This document shows, in pieces, positions 42,461 to 50,851 of a stretch of 64,000 bases of DNA (position 1 is the first letter of the stretch; each line of letters starts with the position of its first letter). Source of the DNA: DASRQK01 sp040392005 (GTDB lineage Bacteria > Bacteroidota > Bacteroidia > Sphingobacteriales > Sphingobacteriaceae); assembly GCA_040392005.1 (NCBI GenBank), contig JBEBWT010000002.1, positions 1 through 64,000 on the forward strand, read 5' to 3'. The notes under the pieces were generated by a model. That model made no database searches. It worked only from the letters and a program-made list of their open reading frames with translations, and was not told the DNA's origin. The translations under genes and the position numbers were made by a program.

Positions 42461-43225
42461 TCAATTGAATACTTTTGCTATATCAATAAAGTCCCTTGAT
42501 TTTAATGAGGCTCCACCGATCAGTCCGCCATCAATATCCGGCTGGGCAAACAGTGCCGGTGCATTAGCGGGATTACAACTGCCACCATACAGAATGCTGG
42601 TGTTTTCCGCCAGCCGATAGTCAAAAAGCCTGGCAATTTTCTCTCGTAAATGGGCATGAACTTCTTGTGCCTGCTCCGGACTGGCCGTCAATCCGGTACC
42701 AATGGCCCAGACCGGTTCATAGGCAATGGTCACCTGCTCGAACTCCGAAGGGGAAAGGTGCCCGAGCACTTCCTCCAGTTGCTTGTCAAGGACCTTGAAA
42801 TAGTCCCCGAACTCCCGTTCTTCCAGTGTTTCACCCACACAATAGATTACTTTCAGACCGTTTGCCAGGGCCAGGTCCAGTTTCTTGGAAAGCTCAAACG
42901 AATCTTCCTGGAAGTAGGTTCTTCTTTCGGAATGGCCAATGATGATATACCCGGTGCCGGTGGAGGCAATCTGGCCGGCCGATATTTCACCGGTATAGGC
43001 CCCCGATTTTTCGTGATGGCAATTTTGCGCACCTACCGAAACCTTGTGCTGGTGTTTTGCCAACTGGCTGAGACTGTGAAGGTGGATGGCGGGAGCGCAG
43101 ACAATCAGTTGCTGATCCCCCCAAATCTCATCATTCGCCATATTTATAATTTCGGAAAACAGGGAATGGCCTTCCTGAAGGTCCAGATTCATTTTCCAGT
43201 TTCCTGCAACGATTTTTCTTCTCAT
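42461..43225 (-). CDS. tpiA: triosephosphate isomerase
   Basis: Interconverts dihydroxyacetone phosphate and glyceraldehyde 3-phosphate. 254 residues. N-terminal AGNWKMN (Asn and Lys of the active site), electrophile His in IIGHSERR near 98, catalytic Glu in AYEPVWAIGTG near 170, and phosphate-binding LYGGSC and GLIGGASLK loops. The start ATG overlaps the stop of the upstream GlmU-like gene (ATGA, 4 bases). Confidence 0.98.
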   Translation of the reverse strand: MRRKIVAGNWKMNLDLQEGHSLFSEIINMANDEIWGDQQLIVCAPAIHLHSLSQLAKHQHKVSVGAQNCHHEKSGAYTGEISAGQIASTGTGYIIIGHSERRTYFQEDSFELSKKLDLALANGLKVIYCVGETLEEREFGDYFKVLDKQLEEVLGHLSPSEFEQVTIAYEPVWAIGTGLTASPEQAQEVHAHLREKIARLFDYRLAENTSILYGGSCNPANAPALFAQPDIDGGLIGGASLKSRDFIDIAKVFN

Positions 43226-44415
43226 GTTGTTCGTTTATTCCTTGTCACTTCAAAAACACGTTTCAAAATGGCTTGCTCTTTTTCGTCAAAGATACGGTTT
43301 CGTCGCTCATATACCAAAGAGGCCGTTTCAAACATACGTTCCAGATTATATTCTTCGAAACCCGCTGAACCGCCCCAGGAAAAATCGGGAATAAAGGTGG
43401 GCGGAAATCCGGAACCGAAAATGCTGGCCCCCACACCGACCACCGTACCCGTATTGAATGCCGTGTTGATGGAACATTTGGAATGATCACCCATGATCAG
43501 GCCATAGAATTGCAAACCAGTATCTCTATAAGAATCTGAAAGATAGTTATATACATTCACATTCTTGTAATTATTCTTTAGGTTGGAATTATTGGTGTCC
43601 GCCCCCCAGTTGCACCATTCTCCCATGACTGCACTACCCAGATAACCATCGTGCCCTTTAGAAGAATAACCCAGTATCACACAGGTATTCAGTTCGCCGC
43701 CTATCCTGGATTCCGGACCAATGGTTACATTGCTGTATATACGGGTGCCCATTTTGACCTGGGAACCCTCACAGAGGGCAAAAGCCCCGCGGATGGCACA
43801 ATTTTCCCAGACTTCACTGTTTTTCCCCAGATAGATCGGCCCTTTCAGGCTGTTGAGAACGGAGCATTCCACTCCGGCCCCTTCTTCGGCAAAAATCTGT
43901 TCACCCAGCAATTGGTTGGTGGAGGAAAGCCTCGCAGAAACACGATCCTTGGTCACCAGTTCAAAATCTGACTGGATCTCCCGGCCATTGTTCAGAAACA
44001 GATCTTCGGGATAGACAATCTGCAAATAGGGGTATTGACAGGGTATGGAATGAAATGGAACCAGGCCACGGTTCCGGTAATCCTCCAGACCGGTCCTGTC
44101 CGTTTTGAGCAACATCATGCCCATTGCATCGGTCAGGGCTTCTCCCGACTTTAATTGATCAGCGGATTCAAGTAAACGGTCATTCGGGCATATATTTCCC
44201 CTGATCAGCAAAAACTCGTTTCCAGAGATCGGATCGAACGGATATTTTTCACCCAGATATTCCTCAGTCAGGTAGCTATGGGAACAACCCAAACGTCTGC
44301 TCCATTTTTCTTCTATGGTCAGGATACCGATTCTCAGGGCACTTGCCGGCCGGATAAAAGTAAGTGGCAGCAAATTTCTCCTCCAGTCGGAATTATCAAC
44401 AAATACGATATGCAT
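43222..44415 (-). CDS. GlmU-like sugar nucleotidyltransferase with left-handed beta-helix
   Basis: 397 residues, the alternative Bacteroidota form (TIGR03991-like) proposed to act as UDP-N-acetylglucosamine pyrophosphorylase and glucosamine-1-phosphate acetyltransferase. The N-terminal part has FVDNSDWRRNLLPLTFIRP in place of the classical LAAGxGTRM loop. The C-terminal half is a hexapeptide-repeat helix with KGPIYLGKNSEVWENC and GYLGSAVMGEWCNWGADTNN segments. Follows rpmE after a terminator and overlaps tpiA by four bases. It might also handle hexosamine 1-phosphates from the kinase at 44898-46025 (inference). Confidence 0.85.
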   Translation of the reverse strand: MHIVFVDNSDWRRNLLPLTFIRPASALRIGILTIEEKWSRRLGCSHSYLTEEYLGEKYPFDPISGNEFLLIRGNICPNDRLLESADQLKSGEALTDAMGMMLLKTDRTGLEDYRNRGLVPFHSIPCQYPYLQIVYPEDLFLNNGREIQSDFELVTKDRVSARLSSTNQLLGEQIFAEEGAGVECSVLNSLKGPIYLGKNSEVWENCAIRGAFALCEGSQVKMGTRIYSNVTIGPESRIGGELNTCVILGYSSKGHDGYLGSAVMGEWCNWGADTNNSNLKNNYKNVNVYNYLSDSYRDTGLQFYGLIMGDHSKCSINTAFNTGTVVGVGASIFGSGFPPTFIPDFSWGGSAGFEEYNLERMFETASLVYERRNRIFDEKEQAILKRVFEVTRNKRTT

Positions 44416-44460
44416 AATACAGGTACATGTAATCCACTCAGGGGTTTATTTTGCTAAAAT

Positions 44461-44489
44461 AAAAAAGTCCCGGGATATCCGGGACTTTA
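44461..44489. terminator. hairpin terminator between rpmE and the GlmU-like gene
   Basis: AAAGTCCCGG and CCGGGACTTT form a 10-bp stem around a five-base loop. On the minus strand a run of T follows the stem, so it should stop or attenuate the rpmE transcript before the GlmU-like gene starts at 44415. Confidence 0.8.
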
Positions 44490-44516
44490 TAATAGGATTT
44501 AACAAATCTTATTTGC

Positions 44517-44765
44517 TTATTTCTTTCCGTAGCGGCTGCGGAACTTGTCAATACGTCCAGCAGTATCCACCAACTTCATTTTACCAGTATAGAACGGGTG
44601 GGAAGTGTGGGAAATTTCCAATTTTACCAAAGGATACTCGTTACCGTCTTCCCAGGCAATGGTTTCTTTTGTTTCGATGCAGGATCTGGTCACAAAAGCA
44701 TAGTCATTGGACATATCTTTGAAAACAACAGCCCGGTAATTTGATGGATGCAATTCTTTTTTCAT
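44517..44765 (-). CDS. rpmE2: 50S ribosomal protein L31, type B
   Basis: 82 residues. It opens with MKKELHPSNYRAVVFKDMSN and has TRSCIETKETIAWEDGNEYP, the type B pattern, and lacks the CxxC zinc pairs of type A L31, so it is the zinc-independent form. It ends in a basic tail. Followed by a hairpin terminator. Confidence 0.96.
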   Translation of the reverse strand: MKKELHPSNYRAVVFKDMSNDYAFVTRSCIETKETIAWEDGNEYPLVKLEISHTSHPFYTGKMKLVDTAGRIDKFRSRYGKK

Positions 44766-44897
44766 GTTTAATTTTATTTTGCGGTGATCCGGGACGCTAT
44801 CAGGCGTACACAGATCCCCTCCTAATCGTTTAATTTCTACTTTTCAGGTTGCAAAGATAGGATTTTTATAAATAAAAAGCAATAAAGTGTATTTTTT

Positions 44898-46025
44898 TTA
44901 TCTGTTTTTCTTCCTGTTCCCCAGGCCGGAAGCTACCCGTTTGATGATATTCTCCAGAAGCTCCTGACTGGCCTCCAGTTCCTCCACCAATTTCATTTGT
45001 GCCCGGGTCCTTTGCAGATTATGTCCTGGATGCTGGATTTTGTAATAATGATCTCCTTCCAGATAGTCTGTGAAAAAGCGGACAGCCTGCATATAAGGGA
45101 GCAGCAATACACCCGGCAGCAGCGATTCCATCTCCTCCTGGTACATTAAATCCGCAGAACCCTCAAAATAACCCTGTGTATAGGCTTCGAATAAAGGAAT
45201 ATTGAGCGTAATGCGATCCAACTCGGCTTCGTCTTCCGGGGCATTGTTGATAATGGTGCGGATGGCATCTCCAAAATCATAGGCCAGATAACCGGGCATT
45301 ACTGTATCCAGATCTATGATACACAGAATATTGTCCTGATCATCCAAAAGCACATTATTGAATTTCGTATCGTAATGGAGGATCCGCCGCGGCAATTTTT
45401 CCGACTCCCCCATCTCCAGAATGCGGAGCATTTGCTTTTTCCGCTGCCGGATCCAGTTGATTTCTGCCGGGAAATTACCTGCCCTGCCTTCACTGTCATC
45501 GGACACGGCTTGTTCAAAGCGGTCGAGGCGCTTGCCAATGTGATGGAAATCAGGAATTATTTCATGTACCAGACGGGCGTCCAGATCGGATAATAATAGG
45601 TGGAATCTGCCAAATGCCCAGCCGGCAGCGTGCGCCTGTCCGGTGGTCTGGACCATATCATAGCTTTTGGATCCCCTGATAAATTCTGAAACACGCCAGT
45701 AATGCCCCTCCCCATCCAGATAATACGCTGCCCCTTCTTTCGTGGGGACTATCTTCAGGACCTGCTGAAAACCAACACTTTCAGTATTCTCCCTGATTTT
45801 TCTCCTCAGATGATCGGTCACCATCCTCGTATTTTCCATCAGGGCAGCCACATTTTTGAAAATTCCGTGATTGATTTTTTGCAGGACAAATCCATTATCC
45901 GGGCTCCCTTCCACCCTGATCCGATAGGTATCATTGATGAGGCCGGATCCAAAAGCCCCGATCTCCCGGATACTTCCGTTTATTGCAAACTGCTGCGCAA
46001 TGGTAATCAGGTGTGAATTTTTCAT
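44898..46025 (-). CDS. N-acetylhexosamine 1-kinase-like phosphotransferase (NahK family)
   Basis: 375 residues, APH-like kinase fold. It aligns along its length with NahK of bifidobacteria, which phosphorylates GlcNAc and GalNAc at C1: GSGLINDTYRI near 27, FVLQKINHGIFKN near 46, the catalytic HYDTKFNNVLL near 216, IDLDTVMPGYLAYDFGDAIR near 235, and DYLEGDHYYKIQHPGHNL followed by RTRAQMKLVEELE near 330. The residue before the catalytic Asp is Tyr where NahK has Asn. No signal peptide. It is divergent from a GH109-like glycosidase, which supports hexosamine salvage. Confidence 0.8.
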   Translation of the reverse strand: MKNSHLITIAQQFAINGSIREIGAFGSGLINDTYRIRVEGSPDNGFVLQKINHGIFKNVAALMENTRMVTDHLRRKIRENTESVGFQQVLKIVPTKEGAAYYLDGEGHYWRVSEFIRGSKSYDMVQTTGQAHAAGWAFGRFHLLLSDLDARLVHEIIPDFHHIGKRLDRFEQAVSDDSEGRAGNFPAEINWIRQRKKQMLRILEMGESEKLPRRILHYDTKFNNVLLDDQDNILCIIDLDTVMPGYLAYDFGDAIRTIINNAPEDEAELDRITLNIPLFEAYTQGYFEGSADLMYQEEMESLLPGVLLLPYMQAVRFFTDYLEGDHYYKIQHPGHNLQRTRAQMKLVEELEASQELLENIIKRVASGLGNRKKNR

Positions 46026-46162
46026 TGTGGGCTAAATTAATAAAAAATACCCTGTATTGGGCCAATTAAACCCAGATTCCGCATTAGGATTTTGCGTAAA
46101 ATGATTATCTTGCCATCCATAAGAAACATAATAATCCTATATTGATCAAAAACAAAATTTTG

Positions 46163-47518
46163 ATGGACAGAAGAAACTTTATCAAAATAGGCTCTCTGGC
46201 TGCTGCGGGCCTGGCAACTGCAAATGGGACGGCCTTCGGAGCTGCAAAAGTAAAACAAGAAAAAATCAGGCTTGGCTTTATAGGGGTCGGTATGAGGGGA
46301 AGAAATCACCTTGCACTTGCCCTGCGGCGGGATGATATTGAGGTGACCGCCATCTGCGATATTCAGGAAGAATCCTTGCAGCGCAGCCGTGAAATGATTA
46401 CGAAAGCGGGAAAAAAAATGCCAATTGAATATAAGGAAGGTGGGATTGAGGCCTATAAACACCTGCTGGAAAAGGAAAAACTGGATGCGGTGATTATCTC
46501 CACACCCTGGGAATTCCACAAGGATCAATCGGTGGATGCCATGAAAGCCGGCTTATATGTGGGTTGTGAGGTGATCGCCGGTCTGACGCTGGAGGATCAT
46601 TGGGAAATCGTGGACGTATCCGAAAGTACAGGCATGCCTTATATGATGCTGGAGAATGTATGCTATCGCCGGGATGTCATGGCCATGCTCAATATACACC
46701 GTCAGGGTTTGTTTGGAGAATTGGTCCATGTGGAAGGTGGTTATCAGCACGATCTGCGGGAAGTGCTGTTCAATAATGGCAAACAAGCCTATGGCGGTGG
46801 TGTGGAATTCGGACCAAATGCCTTTAGTGAGGCCCAATGGCGCACCCAGCACAATATAGACCGGGACGGAGACCTGTACCCTACCCACGGCCTGGGTCCG
46901 GTCATGCCGTTTATTAATATCAACAAAGGGAACCGGATCACCGAGCTGGTCAGTTATTCGAGTAAGGCCAGGGGGCTGGCTGCTTATGTGGAAAGCAAAT
47001 CTCCCGGCCACCCCAATGCAAAAATCAATTATAAAAACGGGGACGTGACCCAGACCATGATGAACTGTGCCAACGGAGAGACTATTCTCCTGACCCATGA
47101 TACCCACCTGCCCCGCCCCTATTCCATTGGGTTCAGGGTTCAGGGCACCAACGGAATCTGGATGGATGTGGCCAAAGGTGTCCATATTGAGGGGCATTCA
47201 AAACCCCATCAATGGGATCCGGTGGATGAATGGGTCACAAAATATGATCACCCCCTTTGGGCAAAATATGCCAGTGATGCCAGCGGTGCGGGACACGGAG
47301 GAATGGACTGGTTTGTGTTCAATGCCTTTGTGGAATCAGTCAAACAAAAAAGGCAAACCCCGATTGATGTGTATGACTCAGTCATTATGAGCGTAGTATT
47401 CCCGCTCTCTACCCAGTCCATTGCCGAGGGAAATAAGACACTGGAAGTGCCGGATTTCACCCGTGGAAAATGGAAAACGGCTAAGAATACTTTCGTGCTG
47501 GACGACAGCGGGTTTTAA
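46163..47518 (+). CDS. GH109-like exported glycosidase of the Gfo/Idh/MocA fold
   Basis: 451 residues. The start is ATG 46163 (MDRRNFIKIGSLAAAGLATA), a twin-arginine signal; a TTG at 46142 is upstream. The Rossmann part has GFIGVGMRGRNH near 39. The segments RQGLFGELVHVEGGYQHDLR and DGDLYPTHGLGPVMPFININ are signatures of GH109 alpha-N-acetylgalactosaminidases, which use bound NAD+ in a redox hydrolysis; the EKP of ordinary oxidoreductases is replaced by CEVIAGLT as in that family. It probably removes terminal GalNAc from glycans in the periplasm. Confidence 0.8.
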   Translation: MDRRNFIKIGSLAAAGLATANGTAFGAAKVKQEKIRLGFIGVGMRGRNHLALALRRDDIEVTAICDIQEESLQRSREMITKAGKKMPIEYKEGGIEAYKHLLEKEKLDAVIISTPWEFHKDQSVDAMKAGLYVGCEVIAGLTLEDHWEIVDVSESTGMPYMMLENVCYRRDVMAMLNIHRQGLFGELVHVEGGYQHDLREVLFNNGKQAYGGGVEFGPNAFSEAQWRTQHNIDRDGDLYPTHGLGPVMPFININKGNRITELVSYSSKARGLAAYVESKSPGHPNAKINYKNGDVTQTMMNCANGETILLTHDTHLPRPYSIGFRVQGTNGIWMDVAKGVHIEGHSKPHQWDPVDEWVTKYDHPLWAKYASDASGAGHGGMDWFVFNAFVESVKQKRQTPIDVYDSVIMSVVFPLSTQSIAEGNKTLEVPDFTRGKWKTAKNTFVLDDSGF

Positions 47519-47548
47519 GAAACAGTGTCCACTGGATGACAGTAGGTT

Positions 47549-49159
47549 TTAAGAAATACTGTTTTCATAAACACGGGGCGCTGCCTTCAGCACGTCCTCA
47601 CTGACACCGCTTTCAAACTTTTTGAAGTTCTCGACAAAAAGCTGGGCAAGCTGATTGGCCTGTGCGTAGTATGCTTCTTCATTATTCCACATGACAACCG
47701 GATCCAGCACATTGTCAGGAACACCGGGGCAGGAAGTAGGATACTCCAGTCCAAAAACAGGATGGGTATTGAAACTGGACTCTTTCAGGGTATCGTCCAG
47801 TGCTGCTTTGATGATCGCCCGGGTATAGGCCAATTTGATCCTTCTACCCACTCCGTAAGGACCGGCAATCCATCCGGTATTGATCAGCCAGACATTGATC
47901 GCAGAATCATGGAGTTTTTCCCGCAATAATTCCGCATATCTGGATGGATGCAACGGCAGGAAAGCTTCCCCAAAACAGGCCGAAAACACAGCTTTTGGTT
48001 CGGTAATACCCACTTCGGTACCCGCTACCTTCGCTGTATAACCGGAGATAAAATGGTACATGGCCTGTGTAATGGTTAGCCTGGAAACCGGGGGCAAAAC
48101 ACCAAAGGCATCTGCTGTCAGGAAAAATATATTTTTCGGGGCCCCGCCTATACTTCCCTCGGCAATATTTTCGATATGATCGATCGGATAGGCCACCCGG
48201 GTATTTTCGGTTTTTTCAATATTATCATAATCTGGCACCCTGGTTCCTGGAAAGAAATTGGTATTCTCCAGTAAAGCTCCGAATTTGACGGCATTGAAGA
48301 TTTCGGGTTCTTTCCGGGGATCGAGACCAACACATTTGGCATAGCACCCCCCCTCAAAATTGAACACTCCCCTGTCATCCCATCCATGTTCATCATCCCC
48401 GATCAGTTTCCGCTCATTATCTGCCGAAAGGGTCGTTTTTCCGGTGCCGGAAAGTCCGAAATAGAGAGCCGATTCATTGTTGGCGTCCGTATTGGCCGAA
48501 CAATGCATGGAAAGTACCTGTTTCTGTTGGGGCAAGATAAAATTCAGCACCGAAAAAATTCCCTTTTTGATCTCTCCGGTATAACCCGTCCCGGCAATCA
48601 GGATGATTTTGGCCGTAAAGTTGAGAATGACAAAATTGGGATTGTGGATACCATGGCTTGCCGGATCGGGGCAGGTATATCCGGATGCCGCCAGGATCGT
48701 CCACTCAGGTTGCTCCTTCGGATCTACACGTTGCGGCCGGATAAACATATTGTTTACAAATATACTTTGGTAGGCAGACTCTGTAATGGCCCGCAGGCTC
48801 AGCCGATGATGCGGATCGGCACATGCTGCGGCATCCCGTACAAACAACTCCTTTTCACTCAGGTAATCGCTGACCATGGCGTATAGCCGGTCAAAATTCT
48901 CGGGTGAAATGGCCTGATTGATTTTTCCCCACCAAACATTTTCCTGTGTCAGTTCATCTGCTACGATAAACCGGTCAAAAGGCGCACGGCCGGTAAATTT
49001 TCCGGTATCGGCGGCCAGCGCACCGGTATCCGCCAGGACGCCCTCACCCACCGAAATGGCGTGTTCAACCAGTTCCGCAATTGATTTTTGATAATGTATT
49101 TTCTCTCTGGGACTGATACCCAAATAATTAAGATCTGGAATGATATGATTGCCTTGCAT
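47549..49159 (-). CDS. pckA: phosphoenolpyruvate carboxykinase (ATP)
   Basis: Converts oxaloacetate and ATP to PEP, CO2 and ADP for gluconeogenesis. 536 residues. RAPFDRFIV near 55, the P-loop GLSGTGKTTLS near 246, the metal-binding LIGDDEHGWDDRGVFNFEGG near 262, and RVAYPIDHI near 330 are all present. Divergent from the metallo-hydrolase gene across 188 bases. Together with PEP carboxylase (3139-5667) both directions at the PEP/oxaloacetate node are encoded in this window. Confidence 0.97.
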   Translation of the reverse strand: MQGNHIIPDLNYLGISPREKIHYQKSIAELVEHAISVGEGVLADTGALAADTGKFTGRAPFDRFIVADELTQENVWWGKINQAISPENFDRLYAMVSDYLSEKELFVRDAAACADPHHRLSLRAITESAYQSIFVNNMFIRPQRVDPKEQPEWTILAASGYTCPDPASHGIHNPNFVILNFTAKIILIAGTGYTGEIKKGIFSVLNFILPQQKQVLSMHCSANTDANNESALYFGLSGTGKTTLSADNERKLIGDDEHGWDDRGVFNFEGGCYAKCVGLDPRKEPEIFNAVKFGALLENTNFFPGTRVPDYDNIEKTENTRVAYPIDHIENIAEGSIGGAPKNIFFLTADAFGVLPPVSRLTITQAMYHFISGYTAKVAGTEVGITEPKAVFSACFGEAFLPLHPSRYAELLREKLHDSAINVWLINTGWIAGPYGVGRRIKLAYTRAIIKAALDDTLKESSFNTHPVFGLEYPTSCPGVPDNVLDPVVMWNNEEAYYAQANQLAQLFVENFKKFESGVSEDVLKAAPRVYENSIS

Positions 49160-49321
49160 CGGATATTAAAATTAATAAATGATGCGGGCAAATTTAACCA
49201 TTAATTTTAACCCAACACGCACAAAAGCTGCTGAAAATCAACTTATTGTAAAATGTACACTAAGTCAATCGCTTGATACTCATTATATTTTATCGTTTTA
49301 GCAAAGTTCCGCTTAAATTGG

Positions 49322-49329
49322 TAATTTTG
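49322..49329 (+). promoter_or_regulatory. candidate -7 element before the metallo-hydrolase gene
   Basis: TAATTTTG fits TAnnTTTG exactly and lies 18 bases before the ATG. The -33 box is poor (TTTTAG about 20 bases upstream). Confidence 0.3.
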
Positions 49330-49347
49330 GTTCAAAATTAGAATAGG

Positions 49348-50190
49348 ATGCAACTTTATACAATCGATACCGGCTTTTTTAAATTGGATGGTGGAGCCAT
49401 GTTTGGAGTAGTACCCAAATCCCTCTGGCAGCGTACCAATCCGGCAGATGAGAACAATCTGTGTACCTGGGCTACCCGTTTGCTATTGATTGAAGAAGGA
49501 GACAGACTGATCCTGATCGATACAGGCTTGGGCGACAAGCAGGATGAAAATTTTTTCCGACATTATTACCGGCATGGACACGATACGCTGGACCATTCCC
49601 TGGCCAGGCACGGCTTTCATCCGGATGATATCACGGATGTCATCCTGACCCATCTGCATTTTGATCATGTGGGCGGAGCGGTTTCAAGGATCAATGGAGT
49701 ATTGGTGCCCACCTTTAGGAATGCGGTTTATTGGAGTAATGAAAGGCACTGGGATTGGGCCATCCACCCGAACCCCAGGGAAAAAGCTTCTTTTCTGACA
49801 GAGAATATACTACCGCTTGAAGAAAGCGGCCAACTCAGGTTTGTAGGAGATGATGGGCTGATTCCCTTCTCGGAACACATCCGGATGCGTTTCGTAAACG
49901 GGCATACCGAAGCCATGATGTTGCCCCAAATCTCAGTCCGGGGAAAAACCCTGTTATATATGGCCGATCTGCTGCCCTCCGTGGGCCATATTCCTGTTCC
50001 CTATGTGATGGGTTATGATGTCAGGCCGCTGGAAACGATGCAGGAGAGGATACAATACTGGCAGGAAATCGTGGATGGCGAATATGTCCTGTTTCTGGAG
50101 CATGATCCGGTCAATGAGTGTTGTACCTTACAGATGACCGAAAAAGGAATCAGGCTGAAAGATGCCTTCTCCTTAAAAGAATGGGCCTGA
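49348..50190 (+). CDS. metallo-beta-lactamase-fold hydrolase
   Basis: 280 residues, no signal peptide. The zinc motif HLHFDH is at 102-107, with further ligands in VNGHTEAM near 188, an Asp in YMADLLPS near 209 and a late His in LFLEHDP near 253, so a two-metal site is complete. The N-terminal RLLLIEEGDRLILIDTGLGDK is common to AHL-lactonase-like and related hydrolases. The substrate is not predictable. Monocistronic; its stop lies inside a terminator stem. Confidence 0.88.
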   Translation: MQLYTIDTGFFKLDGGAMFGVVPKSLWQRTNPADENNLCTWATRLLLIEEGDRLILIDTGLGDKQDENFFRHYYRHGHDTLDHSLARHGFHPDDITDVILTHLHFDHVGGAVSRINGVLVPTFRNAVYWSNERHWDWAIHPNPREKASFLTENILPLEESGQLRFVGDDGLIPFSEHIRMRFVNGHTEAMMLPQISVRGKTLLYMADLLPSVGHIPVPYVMGYDVRPLETMQERIQYWQEIVDGEYVLFLEHDPVNECCTLQMTEKGIRLKDAFSLKEWA

Positions 50191-50211
50191 GAATCATCCC
50201 AGGCCCTTCTT
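50183..50211 (+). terminator. hairpin terminator overlapping a stop codon
   Basis: GGGCCTG (50183-50189) pairs with CAGGCCC (50200-50206) around a 10-base loop, followed by TTCTT. The left arm includes the end of the metallo-hydrolase gene and its TGA. Confidence 0.55.
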
Positions 50212-50253
50212 ACAATTATGATTATGAATACTTAAAATTAAGTTCTTTGTTTT

Positions 50254-50820
50254 TTAAGCCCAGGCCTTATCCCCTTTTTTATAGGGAATATCTCCATCGA
50301 AGCGTCCGGGAATCTGTACATACCGCAGGGCCTTTGTAGCCCCCAGTTCCGAACTAAAAAACCCAAGCAAGGTCAATTGCTTGAATAGATTGAAATAATG
50401 ATTGGGCTGCTCGTCTGTTTTATTCCGGTGATATTCCTTTGCCTCCCGGTCCAGACCGTTCACCACCGTGAGACGCTCCTCCGCACTCAGTTCCTGAAAT
50501 TTCTTCCCAAACTGATTTTCTGAGGTTTGATCAATTTCTTTCAATCCATCCATGAAGACCTGCTGATCCTCTGGCGTATAGCAATCTTTGACCATCACCG
50601 GAATAAAGCTGCCCACCCCGGCTTCTTTGGCTCCCGGACTGGATGTCGGGGGCAGAATGGCATCGGCCACATCTCCTATAAAATCAATGGTGCCGGGCTC
50701 GAACAAATTTTCCACCGTTCCGGTGGCCGGCCGGGTACAACCTTCCAGGAACAGATTGGCTCCCACGACAGCTCCCCCCATGATCCAGGCCACTCTGGTT
50801 AATGCTTCTCTCCTATTCAT
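50254..50820 (-). CDS. gluconate 2-dehydrogenase subunit 3 family Tat lipoprotein
   Basis: 188 residues. The N-terminus MNRREALTRVAWIMGGAVVG has a twin-arginine motif and runs into FLEGC, a lipobox with Cys about 28, so it is a Tat-exported lipoprotein. The rest (FIGDVADAILPPTSSPGAKE, DCYTPEDQQVFMDGL) matches the small subunit that accompanies GMC flavoprotein dehydrogenases. It would carry the GMC protein at 52388-54067, which lacks its own signal, through the Tat pore and anchor it. Last gene of the accessory cluster. Confidence 0.88.
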   Translation of the reverse strand: MNRREALTRVAWIMGGAVVGANLFLEGCTRPATGTVENLFEPGTIDFIGDVADAILPPTSSPGAKEAGVGSFIPVMVKDCYTPEDQQVFMDGLKEIDQTSENQFGKKFQELSAEERLTVVNGLDREAKEYHRNKTDEQPNHYFNLFKQLTLLGFFSSELGATKALRYVQIPGRFDGDIPYKKGDKAWA

Positions 50821-50851
50821 CTTTCTTGTCTGTGTTTAAAATGAATAATAT

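Noticed and set aside
42650..43486. Plus-strand open frame of 278 codons across tpiA and the end of the GlmU-like gene
   Set aside because: Fully antisense to two strong families; no independent support.
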